64,000 nt of DNA from Paraburkholderia sp. ZP32-5. GTDB taxonomy: Bacteria > Pseudomonadota > Gammaproteobacteria > Burkholderiales > Burkholderiaceae. The notes below the pieces were generated by a model that had not been told where the DNA came from, did no database searches, and worked only from the letters and a program-made list of their open reading frames with translations. The translations under genes and the position numbers were made by a program. Where the stretch lies: the NCBI RefSeq assembly GCF_021390495.1, contig NZ_JAJEJP010000001.1:3038001-3102000 (forward strand). The letters are read 5' to 3'. Below, piece by piece: positions 41,534 to 49,718 of this stretch (its first letter is position 1; each line of letters opens with the position of its first letter).

Positions 41534-41903
41534 GGGGGCGACCTGGTTTCGACAGGGGTTGCGAAGCGGCTAGGGCATGTCGAGGACCCGTCACCTCGTT
41601 AATCAATGGGAAAAACGTAACTGCAAACGACGATACGTTCGCACTGGCAGCCTAAGGGCCGCCGTCCTCTGCCTAGTTCACTGACGGGCTAGTGTCGCAA
41701 GACCGGTAGCAATACCGACAGAGGTCATATACGTCAGTTAAGCCTTGGCGGCGTCACGACGTCCGGGTCGAAAATCTAGTGAATCGCCGTAGCGAAGCGT
41801 GTTCGTCCGCGTCGCTGCGGTTAAATCAAAAGACAGAACTAAACATGTAGAACTGGTCGTAGAGGACTTCTGGACGCGGGTTCGATTCCCGCCGCCTCCA
41901 CCA
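41534..41903 (+). ncRNA. ssrA: Transfer-messenger RNA (tmRNA)
   Basis: tmRNA rescues stalled ribosomes by trans-translation with SmpB. The 5' end GGGGGCGACCTGGTTTCGAC pairs as acceptor stem with the 3' CGCCTCC-A-CCA, and GGTTCGATTCCC forms the T-arm. The tag reading frame at 41623-41652 encodes ANDDTFALAA followed by TAA; this tag is known from Burkholderia. The total of about 370 nt and a single piece are normal. Two hairpins follow, the second a terminator. Confidence 0.97.
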
Positions 41904-41935
41904 ACACACAATCCTGGCTCAACCCAGGATTTCCC

Positions 41936-41970
41936 GAAAACCCCGCCAACCATCGGTTGACGGGGTTTTT
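41936..41970 (+). terminator. Intrinsic terminator of ssrA
   Basis: CCCCGCCAACC (41941-41951) and GGTTGACGGGG (41955-41965) pair with one mismatch and are followed by TTTTTCTTT. A preceding small hairpin (AATCCTGG/CCAGGATT, 41910-41931) lies just after the mature 3' end. Confidence 0.85.
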
Positions 41971-42182
41971 CTTTGCTGCGGCCGCGGCCGCATCCGGTCG
42001 GTCGATCGCCAAAGTCCAACCGCGGACAGAAGCCACCTCATTACCACCGCGCGGAATATCCTCGCTCCGCGCTCCGTTCACTCGATAGCGCGCACGACAT
42101 CGGGCCGCGAGTGAGCCCACGCTGCCTATACTCGAAACGCGCCTTCCATTGTCGAACGCGTCGTCAATACAGGAGCCTCATC

Positions 42183-42551
42183 ATGCGCAAATCGATTCTC
42201 TTGCTCGCCCCGCTCGCGCTAGCCGCGCTGCAACACAACGCGTTCGCCGATCCACCCAAAGTGGACAACGGCCGCTTCGTCAACGCGGACGGCATGACCC
42301 TGTACACCTTCGACAGAGACACCAAGCCCGGCGTGAGTGCGTGCACCGGCGGCTGCATGAGCAACTGGCCGGCGGCCACGGCGACATCGATGGACAAGCC
42401 CTCAGGCGACTGGACGTTGATCCCCGCCGCCGACGGCCGACAGCAATGGGCGTACAAGGGCCATCCGCTGTATCGCTACGCGGCCGACAAGCAGGCGGGA
42501 GATGCAAAGGGAGACGGCTTCAAGGACATGTGGCACGTCGCGAAGCCTTAA
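42183..42551 (+). CDS. Small secreted COG4315-type repeat protein
   Basis: The 122-residue protein has a signal peptide (MRKSILLLAPLALAALQHNAFA), then NGRFVNADGMTLYTFDRDTKPGVSACTGGCMSNWPA and PADGRQQWAYKGHPLYRYAADKQAGDAKGDGF. Two copies of the G-x-T/P-LY-x-F/Y-x-x-D pattern mark it as the predicted secreted lipoprotein-repeat family (Y-x4-D). The two Cys (CTGGC) could form a disulfide. AGGAG lies 7 nt before the ATG. Function unknown; the family is periplasmic, sometimes linked to electron transfer or metals, but no evidence is seen here. Confidence 0.8.
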   Translation: MRKSILLLAPLALAALQHNAFADPPKVDNGRFVNADGMTLYTFDRDTKPGVSACTGGCMSNWPAATATSMDKPSGDWTLIPAADGRQQWAYKGHPLYRYAADKQAGDAKGDGFKDMWHVAKP

Positions 42552-42629
42552 GAAAACGCCCGATCGGCGAACCGCCCCTTCAATTCAATAAGCCGCGACT
42601 GCGACTGTGGGGCAGCAGCCGCAAAGCAC

Positions 42630-42653
42630 AACGCCGGCGCGAAGGCCGGCGTT
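42630..42653. terminator. Stem-loop between the two small secreted-protein genes
   Basis: AACGCCGGC and GCCGGCGTT pair perfectly around a 6-nt loop. Neither side has a real U-tract, so termination efficiency is doubtful; it may be a shared weak terminator for the two convergent genes. Confidence 0.5.
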
Positions 42654-42654
42654 G

Positions 42655-42710
42655 CATCAAACATCAAACATCAAACACCAACGATCAACCGTCGAACATC
42701 AACCGTCCGA
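42655..42710. repeat. Degenerate heptamer tandem array
   Basis: Eight consecutive 7-bp units with consensus CATCAAA/C: three perfect CATCAAA copies at 42655-42675, then CACCAAC, GATCAAC, CGTCGAA, CATCAAC and CGTCCGA. It directly follows a stem-loop and precedes the stop of the minus-strand gene. Confidence 0.7.
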
Positions 42711-42724
42711 CAACGGGAGAAACC

Positions 42725-42991
42725 TCACTCGTCCTTCGGGCATTGCAGATTACAGCCGTTCGGATCGCCCATATCGCCGCGCTTGCGCGCCGTCGAGCGT
42801 TTGCCGTGCTGATACTTGTCCGACGGCGCGGACGCCGCGAACGGCATCTGCGGATGCTCGTTGATACGGAATTCGTCCGTCAGGATGCCGCCCGGTACGC
42901 CGGGCGAATTCTGCGCGAACGCAACGGAGACGGTACCGCAGAGCACACCTGCCGCGGCAACCGCGGCACATGCGTGAAGAAGAGCTTTCAT
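42725..42991 (-). CDS. Small exported hypothetical protein
   Basis: The 88-residue protein has a clear signal peptide (MKALLHACAAVAAAGVLCGTVSVAFAQ) and a short mature part of about 60 residues rich in Pro, Asp and Lys, ending with a CNLQC Cys pair. A recognisable family is not evident. The Cys in the hydrophobic region is not in a proper lipobox. It converges with the COG4315 gene. Coding status is supported by the export signal and GC-rich third positions. Confidence 0.6.
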   Translation of the reverse strand: MKALLHACAAVAAAGVLCGTVSVAFAQNSPGVPGGILTDEFRINEHPQMPFAASAPSDKYQHGKRSTARKRGDMGDPNGCNLQCPKDE

Positions 42992-43165
42992 AGGAGTTCG
43001 GCGCGACGTCGCGCGTGGTTAAAGCGGAAGCGAAGCCAAGAGAGTAGCCGAAACGGCCGAGCTTCGCAGCGCTACCGGCCGCCCGCGTCACTGCTTTTAT
43101 GATTACGACCTCTTACGCCAACATTCCTGCGACAGCTTTCGCACGTCGCCCGCCCGCGCCAGCTT

Positions 43166-44245
43166 TCACGCGAGCGCATCCCCAAGCCCATCGGCGACGT
43201 CCACCAGCTTGCCGCAATCGCTCGGATCGTAGCCGTCGAGATGCTCGACGCTTTGATGAAACGCGCTGCCGCGCAGCAGCTCGATCACCGTCGCGAGCGG
43301 CGCGCGGCTGAGGTGTGCGCGGTCGCACGCGAAGTAATAGTCCTCGTCGACGATTGGAATGAAGTCGAGCCCGAAGTGATGCGCGGCCGGCTCCACGCCG
43401 AAACCGACATCCGCCATGCCGCTCGCGACGAATGCCGCGATCGCCGAATGCGTGAGTTCCGCCGACGCATAGCCATTGACGCGATCCGGGTCCACCCCGA
43501 GTTTGCGCAGCGCGAGATCGAGCAGCATCCGCGTGCCCGAGCCCGGCTGGCGATTGACGAAACGAATATCGTCGCGCGCGAGATCGCCCAGCCCGCCGAT
43601 CCGCTTCGGATTGCCCTTGCCGATGAAGAGCCCCTGCTTGCGCCGCGTCAGATGCACGAGCACATGACGTTGCGGATCGAGCCAGCGCCGGTAGGTATCC
43701 GCGCAGGTCGCACGAAATTCGCCGAGCGGCAGGTGAAAGCCCGCCAGATCGCATTCGCCGCGCGCCAACGCGCTCACCGCATCCGCGCTGTCGCGGTACT
43801 TGATATCGACCGGCAGATTGTTGGCGACCAGCGCCGTCACCAGCGCGGCCACCGCATAGCCATGCGATGCGTGGATGCGCACGTCATCGACGGGCGGCGC
43901 GAGCCAGCGGTTCAGGTCACTCGCGACCTCGCTCGCGAGCGCCTGCAGGTTGCCGTCGAGCCGCTCGCCGCAGAGCTTCTGCGCGCGCAGCATCGCGTGA
44001 CCCAGTTCCGACAGCACCGAGCCGCGTCCGCGCTCTTTCGCGATCAACGGACCGCCCAGGCGCTCCTCGATACCGCGCAGCAAACCCCACGCGTGCCGGT
44101 AGGACAAACCCTTAAGCGCCGCCGCCTGCGCAATGCTGCCCGATTCGTCGACGAGCGCGAGCAGCGGCATGACGTCCGACAGGCTGGCCTCGCGGCCGTC
44201 CGCACCCTTCACCACCAGTTCAACCTGACACTCGATCCTGATCAT
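43166..44245 (-). CDS. fdsR: ModE-type HTH/PBP-domain regulator of the formate dehydrogenase operon (FdsR-like)
   Basis: The 359-residue protein combines an N-terminal ModE/LysR-like winged HTH (LLALVDESGSIAQAAALKGLSYRHAWGLL, about 29-57) with a C-terminal periplasmic-binding-protein-like domain (residues ~120-330: VRIHASHGYAVAALVTALV, GECDLAGFHLPLGE, FVNRQPGSGTRMLLDLALRKLG). Such proteins sense small oxyanions or other ligands. It is divergent from fdsG with a 134-bp spacer containing a 14-bp palindrome. The symbol follows the Cupriavidus necator fds arrangement; ligand and effect (activation by formate or molybdate) are inferred. Confidence 0.8.
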   Translation of the reverse strand: MIRIECQVELVVKGADGREASLSDVMPLLALVDESGSIAQAAALKGLSYRHAWGLLRGIEERLGGPLIAKERGRGSVLSELGHAMLRAQKLCGERLDGNLQALASEVASDLNRWLAPPVDDVRIHASHGYAVAALVTALVANNLPVDIKYRDSADAVSALARGECDLAGFHLPLGEFRATCADTYRRWLDPQRHVLVHLTRRKQGLFIGKGNPKRIGGLGDLARDDIRFVNRQPGSGTRMLLDLALRKLGVDPDRVNGYASAELTHSAIAAFVASGMADVGFGVEPAAHHFGLDFIPIVDEDYYFACDRAHLSRAPLATVIELLRGSAFHQSVEHLDGYDPSDCGKLVDVADGLGDALA

Positions 44246-44323
44246 ATATGTCTAACTCTTTCCTATTGCACACACCGATCAGCCCGCCTATTGTTCGGCA
44301 ATACCATATCGAATAAGCGAAGC

Positions 44324-44337
44324 ATACGTGCACGTAT
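44324..44337 (+). promoter_or_regulatory. 14-bp perfect palindrome upstream of fdsG, candidate operator
   Basis: ATACGTGCACGTAT is fully self-complementary. It overlaps a TATTAT (44335-44340) that could serve as a -10, and lies 43 nt before the fdsG start. A smaller dyad TATTG/CAATA sits at 44289-44303. Binding by the divergent FdsR-like regulator is the simplest reading. Confidence 0.5.
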
Positions 44338-44379
44338 TATGAATAACAAGTGCATATATCGCTTTGGAGGAGCCCCCAA

Positions 44380-44865
44380 TTGGACGAATCTCTCGCCATG
44401 GCGCCGGATCAGCTCGTGCAACGTCACGCGCAGCCGGGCCGCTCGCTGCTAGCAATCCTGCACGCGATCCAGGACGAACTCGGCTTCGTGCCGCCACGCG
44501 CGGTCGAACCGCTAGCCCGCGCACTGAGCCTGTCGCGTGCCGAAGTGCACGGCGTGATCACCTACTACCACCATTTCCGCACGCAGCCGCCCGCGCCCGT
44601 CACCGTGCAGCTGTGCCGTGCGGAAGCGTGCCGCAGCATGGGCACCGAAGCGCTCGCGCAGCATATCGAGGCGCACACCGGTTGTCGCTTCGATGCCGCG
44701 CATGAAGCCGGCGCGACGGTCGAACTCGAGTCGGTCTATTGCCTCGGCCAATGCGCGCTGTCGCCGGCGATGATGATCAACGGCACGCTGCACGCGCGCG
44801 TGTCGCCACGGAAATTCGACGCGCTGTTCGCGGCCGCCAGCAAGTGCGTGGAGGTGACGGCATGA
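44380..44865 (+). CDS. fdsG: NAD-dependent formate dehydrogenase gamma subunit
   Basis: FdsG is the NuoE-like 2Fe-2S subunit of the soluble formate:NAD oxidoreductase. The 161-residue protein has RSLLAILHAIQDELGFVP, SRAEVHGVITYYHHFR, and four Cys in CRAEACRSMG and YCLGQCALSPAMMING that bind the [2Fe-2S] cluster. A TTG start at 44380 is chosen because GGAGGAG (44366-44372) is spaced 7 nt before it; an ATG at 44398 is the alternative. Its stop overlaps the fdsB start (ATGA). Confidence 0.93.
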   Translation: MDESLAMAPDQLVQRHAQPGRSLLAILHAIQDELGFVPPRAVEPLARALSLSRAEVHGVITYYHHFRTQPPAPVTVQLCRAEACRSMGTEALAQHIEAHTGCRFDAAHEAGATVELESVYCLGQCALSPAMMINGTLHARVSPRKFDALFAAASKCVEVTA

Positions 44866-46430
44866 CGCGCATCTATGTCCCCCGCGATTCATCGGCACTG
44901 GCGCTCGGCGCCGATGCACTCGCGCAGGCGATCGAGGCCGAGGCCGCGCGCCGCGGCATCGAGATCGAACTGGTCCGCAACGGTACGCGCGGCCTGTTAT
45001 GGCTCGAACCGCTCGTCGAAGTCGCGACGCCGGAAGGCCGCATCGGCTATGCGAACGTCGAAGCCGGCGATGTCGCCGCGCTGTTCGATGCCGGCTTCAT
45101 CAGCGGCGGCGAGCATGCGAGCCGCGTCGGCGTGGTCGATGACATCCCGTATCTGAAGAAGCAGCAGCGTCTGACCTTCGCGCGCATCGGTATCACCGAT
45201 CCCCTTTCGATCGACGACTACGTCGCGCACGGCGGCCTCGAAGGCCTGCGCCGCGCGCTGCAAACCGACGGCGACGCCGCCTGCGAAGCGCTGATCGAAT
45301 CGGGGCTGCGCGGCCGCGGCGGCGCGGCGTTCCCGGCCGGCATCAAATGGCGCACAGTACGCGGCGCAAAGGCGGCGCAAAAGTACATCGTCTGCAACGC
45401 CGACGAAGGCGACTCGGGCACGTTCTCCGACCGGCTCGTGATGGAAAGCGATCCGTACATGCTGATCGAAGGCATGCTGATCGCGGGCGTCACGACCGGC
45501 GCAACGGTCGGCTATATCTACGTGCGCAGCGAGTATCCGCATTCGATCGCGACGCTCGAAACCGCAATCGCCCGCGCGCGCGCCGCCGGCTGGCTTGGCG
45601 ACAGCGTGCTCGGTTCGAGCGCGCACCGCTTCGAGCTGTTCGTCGCGAAAGGCGCCGGCTCGTATGTGTGTGGCGAGGAAACCGCGCTGCTCGAATCGCT
45701 CGAAGGCAAGCGCGGCATCGTCCGCGCGAAGCCGCCAGTGCCGGCGCTCGCCGGCCTGCACGGCCAGCCGACCGTGATCAACAACGTGATCACGCTCGCC
45801 ACCGTGCCGATCATCTTCGCGCGCGGCGCGGCGTTCTACAAAGACTTCGGCATGGGCCGCTCGCGCGGCACGCTGCCGTTCCAGCTCGCCGGCAACGTCA
45901 AACGCGGCGGCCTGGTGGAACTCGCGTTCGGCGTAACGCTGCGCGAGTTGCTCGACGAATACGGTGGCGGCACCGCGAGCGGCCGGCCGGCGCGCGCGGT
46001 GCAGGTAGGTGGCCCGCTCGGCACCTATCTGCCGGCAAGCCAGTGGGATATTCCGATGGACTACGAGGCCTATGCGGCCGTCGGCGCGGTGATCGGCCAC
46101 GGCGGCCTGGTCGTGCACGACGACACGTCGAATCTCGCCGAACTCGCGCAATACGCGATGCACTTCTGCGCGCTCGAATCGTGCGGCAAATGCACGCCGT
46201 GCCGGATCGGCTCGACGCGCGGTGTCGAGGTGATCGCGCGGATCCGCAACGGCGATACGTCGACGCGCCAGGTGCAATTGCTGCGCGATCTGTGCGACAC
46301 GATGGTGTCCGGTTCGCTGTGCGCGATGGGCGGCATGACGCCGTACCCGGTGATGTCCGCTCTCGATCACTTCCCCGAAGACTTCGGTCTTGCTGCCGAC
46401 CACCACGCGACCAAAGCGGCCGCAGCCTGA
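44862..46430 (+). CDS. fdsB: NAD-dependent formate dehydrogenase beta subunit
   Basis: FdsB is the NuoF-like subunit that carries FMN, a 4Fe-4S cluster and the NAD site. From ATG 44862 the protein has 522 residues: an N-terminal thioredoxin-like part, then GLRGRGGAAFPAGIKW (FMN/NADH), VCNADEGDSGTFSDRLVMESDP, GAGSYVCGEETALLESLEG and the cluster ligands ESCGKCTPCRIGSTRG. The start overlaps the fdsG stop, suggesting coupling. fdsA follows after 14 nt. Confidence 0.95.
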   Translation: MTRIYVPRDSSALALGADALAQAIEAEAARRGIEIELVRNGTRGLLWLEPLVEVATPEGRIGYANVEAGDVAALFDAGFISGGEHASRVGVVDDIPYLKKQQRLTFARIGITDPLSIDDYVAHGGLEGLRRALQTDGDAACEALIESGLRGRGGAAFPAGIKWRTVRGAKAAQKYIVCNADEGDSGTFSDRLVMESDPYMLIEGMLIAGVTTGATVGYIYVRSEYPHSIATLETAIARARAAGWLGDSVLGSSAHRFELFVAKGAGSYVCGEETALLESLEGKRGIVRAKPPVPALAGLHGQPTVINNVITLATVPIIFARGAAFYKDFGMGRSRGTLPFQLAGNVKRGGLVELAFGVTLRELLDEYGGGTASGRPARAVQVGGPLGTYLPASQWDIPMDYEAYAAVGAVIGHGGLVVHDDTSNLAELAQYAMHFCALESCGKCTPCRIGSTRGVEVIARIRNGDTSTRQVQLLRDLCDTMVSGSLCAMGGMTPYPVMSALDHFPEDFGLAADHHATKAAAA

Positions 46431-46444
46431 CTCAGGAGCCCACT

Positions 46445-49399
46445 ATGTCCGACACGATCAACTCCCTCTCCGGCGGCTGCGGCTCAGGTAATTGCGCATG
46501 CAAGTCGCAGGCGCAAGCGCGCGCGGCGAACGCGTTCTTCGACAACACCGACTACGGCACCCCCGCGCGCCACTCGGATGTCGACGTCACGCTCGAAATC
46601 GACGGCCAGGCGGTGACGGTGCCCGCCGGCACGTCGGTGATGCGCGCGGCGATCGAAGCCGGCGTCAACGTGCCGAAACTGTGCGCGACCGATTCGCTCG
46701 AACCGTTCGGCTCGTGCCGTCTGTGCCTCGTCGAGATCGAAGGCAAGCGCGGCTATCCGGCCTCGTGCACGACGCCTGTCGAAGCCGGCATGAAGGTGCG
46801 CACGCAAACCGACCGTCTGCAGTCGCTGCGCCGCAACGTGATGGAGCTGTACATCTCCGATCACCCGCTCGACTGCCTGACCTGTCCCGCCAACGGCGAC
46901 TGCGAACTGCAGGACATGGCCGGCGTAACGGGCCTGCGCGAAGTGCGCTACGGCTTCGACGGCGCCAATCACCTGAAGGACCAGAAGGACGAATCGAATC
47001 CGTACTTCACGTACGACCCGTCGAAGTGCATCGTCTGCAATCGCTGCGTGCGCGCGTGCGAGGAAACCCAGGGCACGTTCGCGCTGACGATCGCCGCGCG
47101 CGGCTTCGAATCGCGCGTCGCGGCCAGCGAAAGCCAGCCGTTCATGGACTCCGAGTGCGTCTCGTGCGGCGCCTGCGTCGCCGCGTGCCCGACCGCGACG
47201 TTGCAGGAAAAGAGCGTTGTGATGCTCGGCCAGCCCGAGCATTCGGTCGTCACGACCTGCGCGTATTGCGGCGTCGGCTGCTCGTTCAAGGCCGAGATGA
47301 AGGGCAACCAGGTCGTGCGGATGGTGCCGCATAAAAACGGCCAGGCGAACGAAGGCCACGCCTGCGTGAAGGGCCGCTTCGCGTGGGGCTACGCCACGCA
47401 CAAGGACCGCATCACGAAGCCGATGATCCGCGCAAAGATCACCGACCCGTGGCGTGAAGTCAGCTGGGACGAAGCGATCAGCTACGCGGCGTCCGAATTC
47501 CGCCGCATCCAGGACAAGCACGGCCGCGATTCGATCGGCGGCATCACGTCGTCGCGCTGCACCAACGAGGAAACCTATCTGGTGCAGAAGCTCGTGCGCG
47601 CCGCGTTCGGCAACAACAACGTCGACACCTGCGCGCGCGTTTGCCATTCGCCGACCGGCTATGGGCTGAAGACGACGATCGGCGAATCGGCGGGTACGCA
47701 AACCTTCGCGTCGGTCGACAAAGCCGACGTGATCATGGTGATCGGCGCGAATCCGACCGACGGTCACCCGGTGTTCGGCTCGCGTCTGAAGCGGCGCGTG
47801 CGCGAAGGCGCGAAGCTGATCGTCGTCGATCCGCGGCGTATCGATATCGTCGATACGCCGCATGTGAAGGCCTCGCACCATCTGCAGTTGCGCCCCGGCA
47901 CCAATGTCGCGATCATCAACGCGCTTGCGCATGTGATCGTTACCGAAGGCCTCATCGCCGATGCGTTTATCGCCGAGCGCTGCGAAACCCGCGCGTTCCA
48001 GCAATGGCGCGATTTCGTCACGCTGCCGGAGAACGCGCCGGAAGCCACCGAAGCAGTGACCGGCGTGCCCGCGCAGCAGGTGCGCGAAGCCGCCCGCCTG
48101 TATGCGACCGGCGGCAATGCGGCGATCTACTACGGTCTCGGCGTGACCGAACACGCGCAGGGCTCGACGATGGTGATCGGCATCGCGAACCTCGCGATGG
48201 CAACCGGCAACATCGGCCGCGAAGGTGTCGGCGTGAATCCGCTGCGCGGCCAGAACAACGTGCAGGGCTCGTGCGACATGGGTTCGTTCCCGCACGAGCT
48301 GCCGGGCTATCGCCATATCGGCGACCCGGTGGTGCGCGCGCAGTTCGAAGAAGCATGGAACGTGACGCTGCAACCCGAACCGGGCCTGCGCATTCCGAAC
48401 ATGTTCGACGCCGCGACGCACGGCAGCTTCAAGGGCCTCTACTGCCAGGGCGAGGACATCGTGCAGTCGGACCCGAACACGCATCATGTGGCGGCGGCGT
48501 TGTCGTCGATGGAATGCATCGTCGTGCAGGACATCTTCCTGAATGAGACCGCGAAGTACGCGCACGTGCTGCTACCGGGTTCGTCATTCCTCGAAAAGGA
48601 CGGCACCTTCACGAACGCCGAGCGCCGCATCTCGCGCGTGCGCAAAGTGATGCCGCCGCTTGCCGGCTACGCGGACTGGGAAGTCACGCTGCTGCTGTCG
48701 CGCGCGCTCGGTTATGAAATGGACTACGCGCATCCGTCCGAGATCATGGACGAGATCGCGCAACTCACGCCGACCTTCCACGGCGTGTCGTATCGCAAGC
48801 TCGACGAAATGGGCAGCATCCAGTGGCCGTGCAACGAGCAGGCCCCCGACGGCACGCCGACGATGCACGTCGACGCCTTCGTGCGCGGCAAGGGCAAGTT
48901 CGTGATCACGAAGTTCATCGCGTCGCCGGAAAAGGTCACGCGCAAGTTCCCGTTGCTGCTGACGACCGGGCGCATCCTGTCGCAGTACAACGTCGGCGCG
49001 CAGACACGCCGCACCGAGAACTCTCGCTGGCACGACGAAGACCGGCTCGAACTGCATCCGCACGACGCCGAGGAACGTGGCATCAGGACCGGCGACTGGG
49101 TCGGCATCGAATCGCGCGCGGGGCAGACCGTGCTGCGCGCGAAGGTGACCTCGCGGATGCAGCCGGGCGTCGTCTATACGACGTTCCACTTCCCCGAATC
49201 GGGCGCGAACGTGATCACGACCGACAGCTCAGACTGGGCCACCAACTGTCCGGAATACAAGGTGACCGCGGTGCAGGTGATGCCGGTCGAGCAGCCGTCG
49301 CAATGGCAGAAGGACTATTCGCGCTTCAATACCACGCAGCTCGAACTGCTGAAGCAGCGCGAGCAGGCTGGCGAAACCGCGGTGACCACGGGTAAGTGA
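46445..49399 (+). CDS. fdsA: NAD-dependent formate dehydrogenase alpha (molybdenum catalytic) subunit
   Basis: FdsA oxidises formate to CO2 at a bis-molybdopterin guanine dinucleotide centre. The 984-residue protein starts MSDTINSLSGGCGSGNC. A NuoG-like N-terminus binds 2Fe-2S (Cys80, 91, 94, 108) and His-Cys3 4Fe-4S (HPLDCLTCPANGDC near 140); two ferredoxin-type clusters follow (CIVCNRCVRAC and CVSCGACVAAC near 195-248), then the CAYCGVGC 4Fe-4S of the catalytic domain. The active site is a Cys, not selenocysteine: RVCHSPT with Cys400 and His401. Length fits the Cupriavidus enzyme. Confidence 0.97.
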   Translation: MSDTINSLSGGCGSGNCACKSQAQARAANAFFDNTDYGTPARHSDVDVTLEIDGQAVTVPAGTSVMRAAIEAGVNVPKLCATDSLEPFGSCRLCLVEIEGKRGYPASCTTPVEAGMKVRTQTDRLQSLRRNVMELYISDHPLDCLTCPANGDCELQDMAGVTGLREVRYGFDGANHLKDQKDESNPYFTYDPSKCIVCNRCVRACEETQGTFALTIAARGFESRVAASESQPFMDSECVSCGACVAACPTATLQEKSVVMLGQPEHSVVTTCAYCGVGCSFKAEMKGNQVVRMVPHKNGQANEGHACVKGRFAWGYATHKDRITKPMIRAKITDPWREVSWDEAISYAASEFRRIQDKHGRDSIGGITSSRCTNEETYLVQKLVRAAFGNNNVDTCARVCHSPTGYGLKTTIGESAGTQTFASVDKADVIMVIGANPTDGHPVFGSRLKRRVREGAKLIVVDPRRIDIVDTPHVKASHHLQLRPGTNVAIINALAHVIVTEGLIADAFIAERCETRAFQQWRDFVTLPENAPEATEAVTGVPAQQVREAARLYATGGNAAIYYGLGVTEHAQGSTMVIGIANLAMATGNIGREGVGVNPLRGQNNVQGSCDMGSFPHELPGYRHIGDPVVRAQFEEAWNVTLQPEPGLRIPNMFDAATHGSFKGLYCQGEDIVQSDPNTHHVAAALSSMECIVVQDIFLNETAKYAHVLLPGSSFLEKDGTFTNAERRISRVRKVMPPLAGYADWEVTLLLSRALGYEMDYAHPSEIMDEIAQLTPTFHGVSYRKLDEMGSIQWPCNEQAPDGTPTMHVDAFVRGKGKFVITKFIASPEKVTRKFPLLLTTGRILSQYNVGAQTRRTENSRWHDEDRLELHPHDAEERGIRTGDWVGIESRAGQTVLRAKVTSRMQPGVVYTTFHFPESGANVITTDSSDWATNCPEYKVTAVQVMPVEQPSQWQKDYSRFNTTQLELLKQREQAGETAVTTGK

Positions 49400-49407
49400 G
49401 CAAAGCG

Positions 49408-49662
49408 ATGGATATACGGAATCTGATCGACATGGCGAACCGGATCGGCGATTTCTTCGAGTCGATGCCCGACCACGAAGAAGCACTGACCGGCGTCTCC
49501 GAGCACATCCGCCGCTCATGGGAGCCGCGCATGCGCCGCGCGCTGCTCGCGACACTCGACGAAGCGCCGGATGCGCATGGTCTCGCGCTGACGGCGTTCA
49601 CGCGCGAGGCGATCGTCAGGCATCGCGCGGAATTGACGCCGGCCGAGGCCGCGGCGACTTAG
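49408..49662 (+). CDS. fdsD: Formate dehydrogenase delta subunit
   Basis: FdsD is a small subunit of the soluble formate dehydrogenase, needed for full activity or stability. The 84-residue protein (MDIRNLIDMANRIGDFFESM) is helical, with the DEAxxG-free FFESMPDHEEALTGVSEHIRRSWEPRMR pattern seen in the family. A GTG at 49396 overlapping the fdsA stop is an alternative start. It follows fdsA directly; in Cupriavidus fdsC lies between them but is absent here. Confidence 0.88.
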   Translation: MDIRNLIDMANRIGDFFESMPDHEEALTGVSEHIRRSWEPRMRRALLATLDEAPDAHGLALTAFTREAIVRHRAELTPAEAAAT

Positions 49663-49718
49663 GGTGCGGCGCGGGCTGCGCTTTAGCCCCGCTCGCGCTA
49701 CTTAACGACCGCGGCCCG

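Noticed and set aside
42655..42710. Possible CRISPR-like array
   Set aside because: Units are 7 bp and contiguous with no spacers. No cas genes are present and no other regularly spaced repeats occur in the window.
45347..46444. Upstream in-frame extension of fdsA through fdsB
   Set aside because: It overlaps fdsB in another frame. The family start MSDTINSLSGG at 46445 gives the expected length and follows the fdsB stop by 14 nt.
46484..48565. Long open frame of about 690 codons on the minus strand opposite fdsA
   Set aside because: It is rich in Arg, His, Ala and Asp with no domain, and lies antisense to a strongly conserved enzyme. GC-rich third positions keep the antisense frame open.
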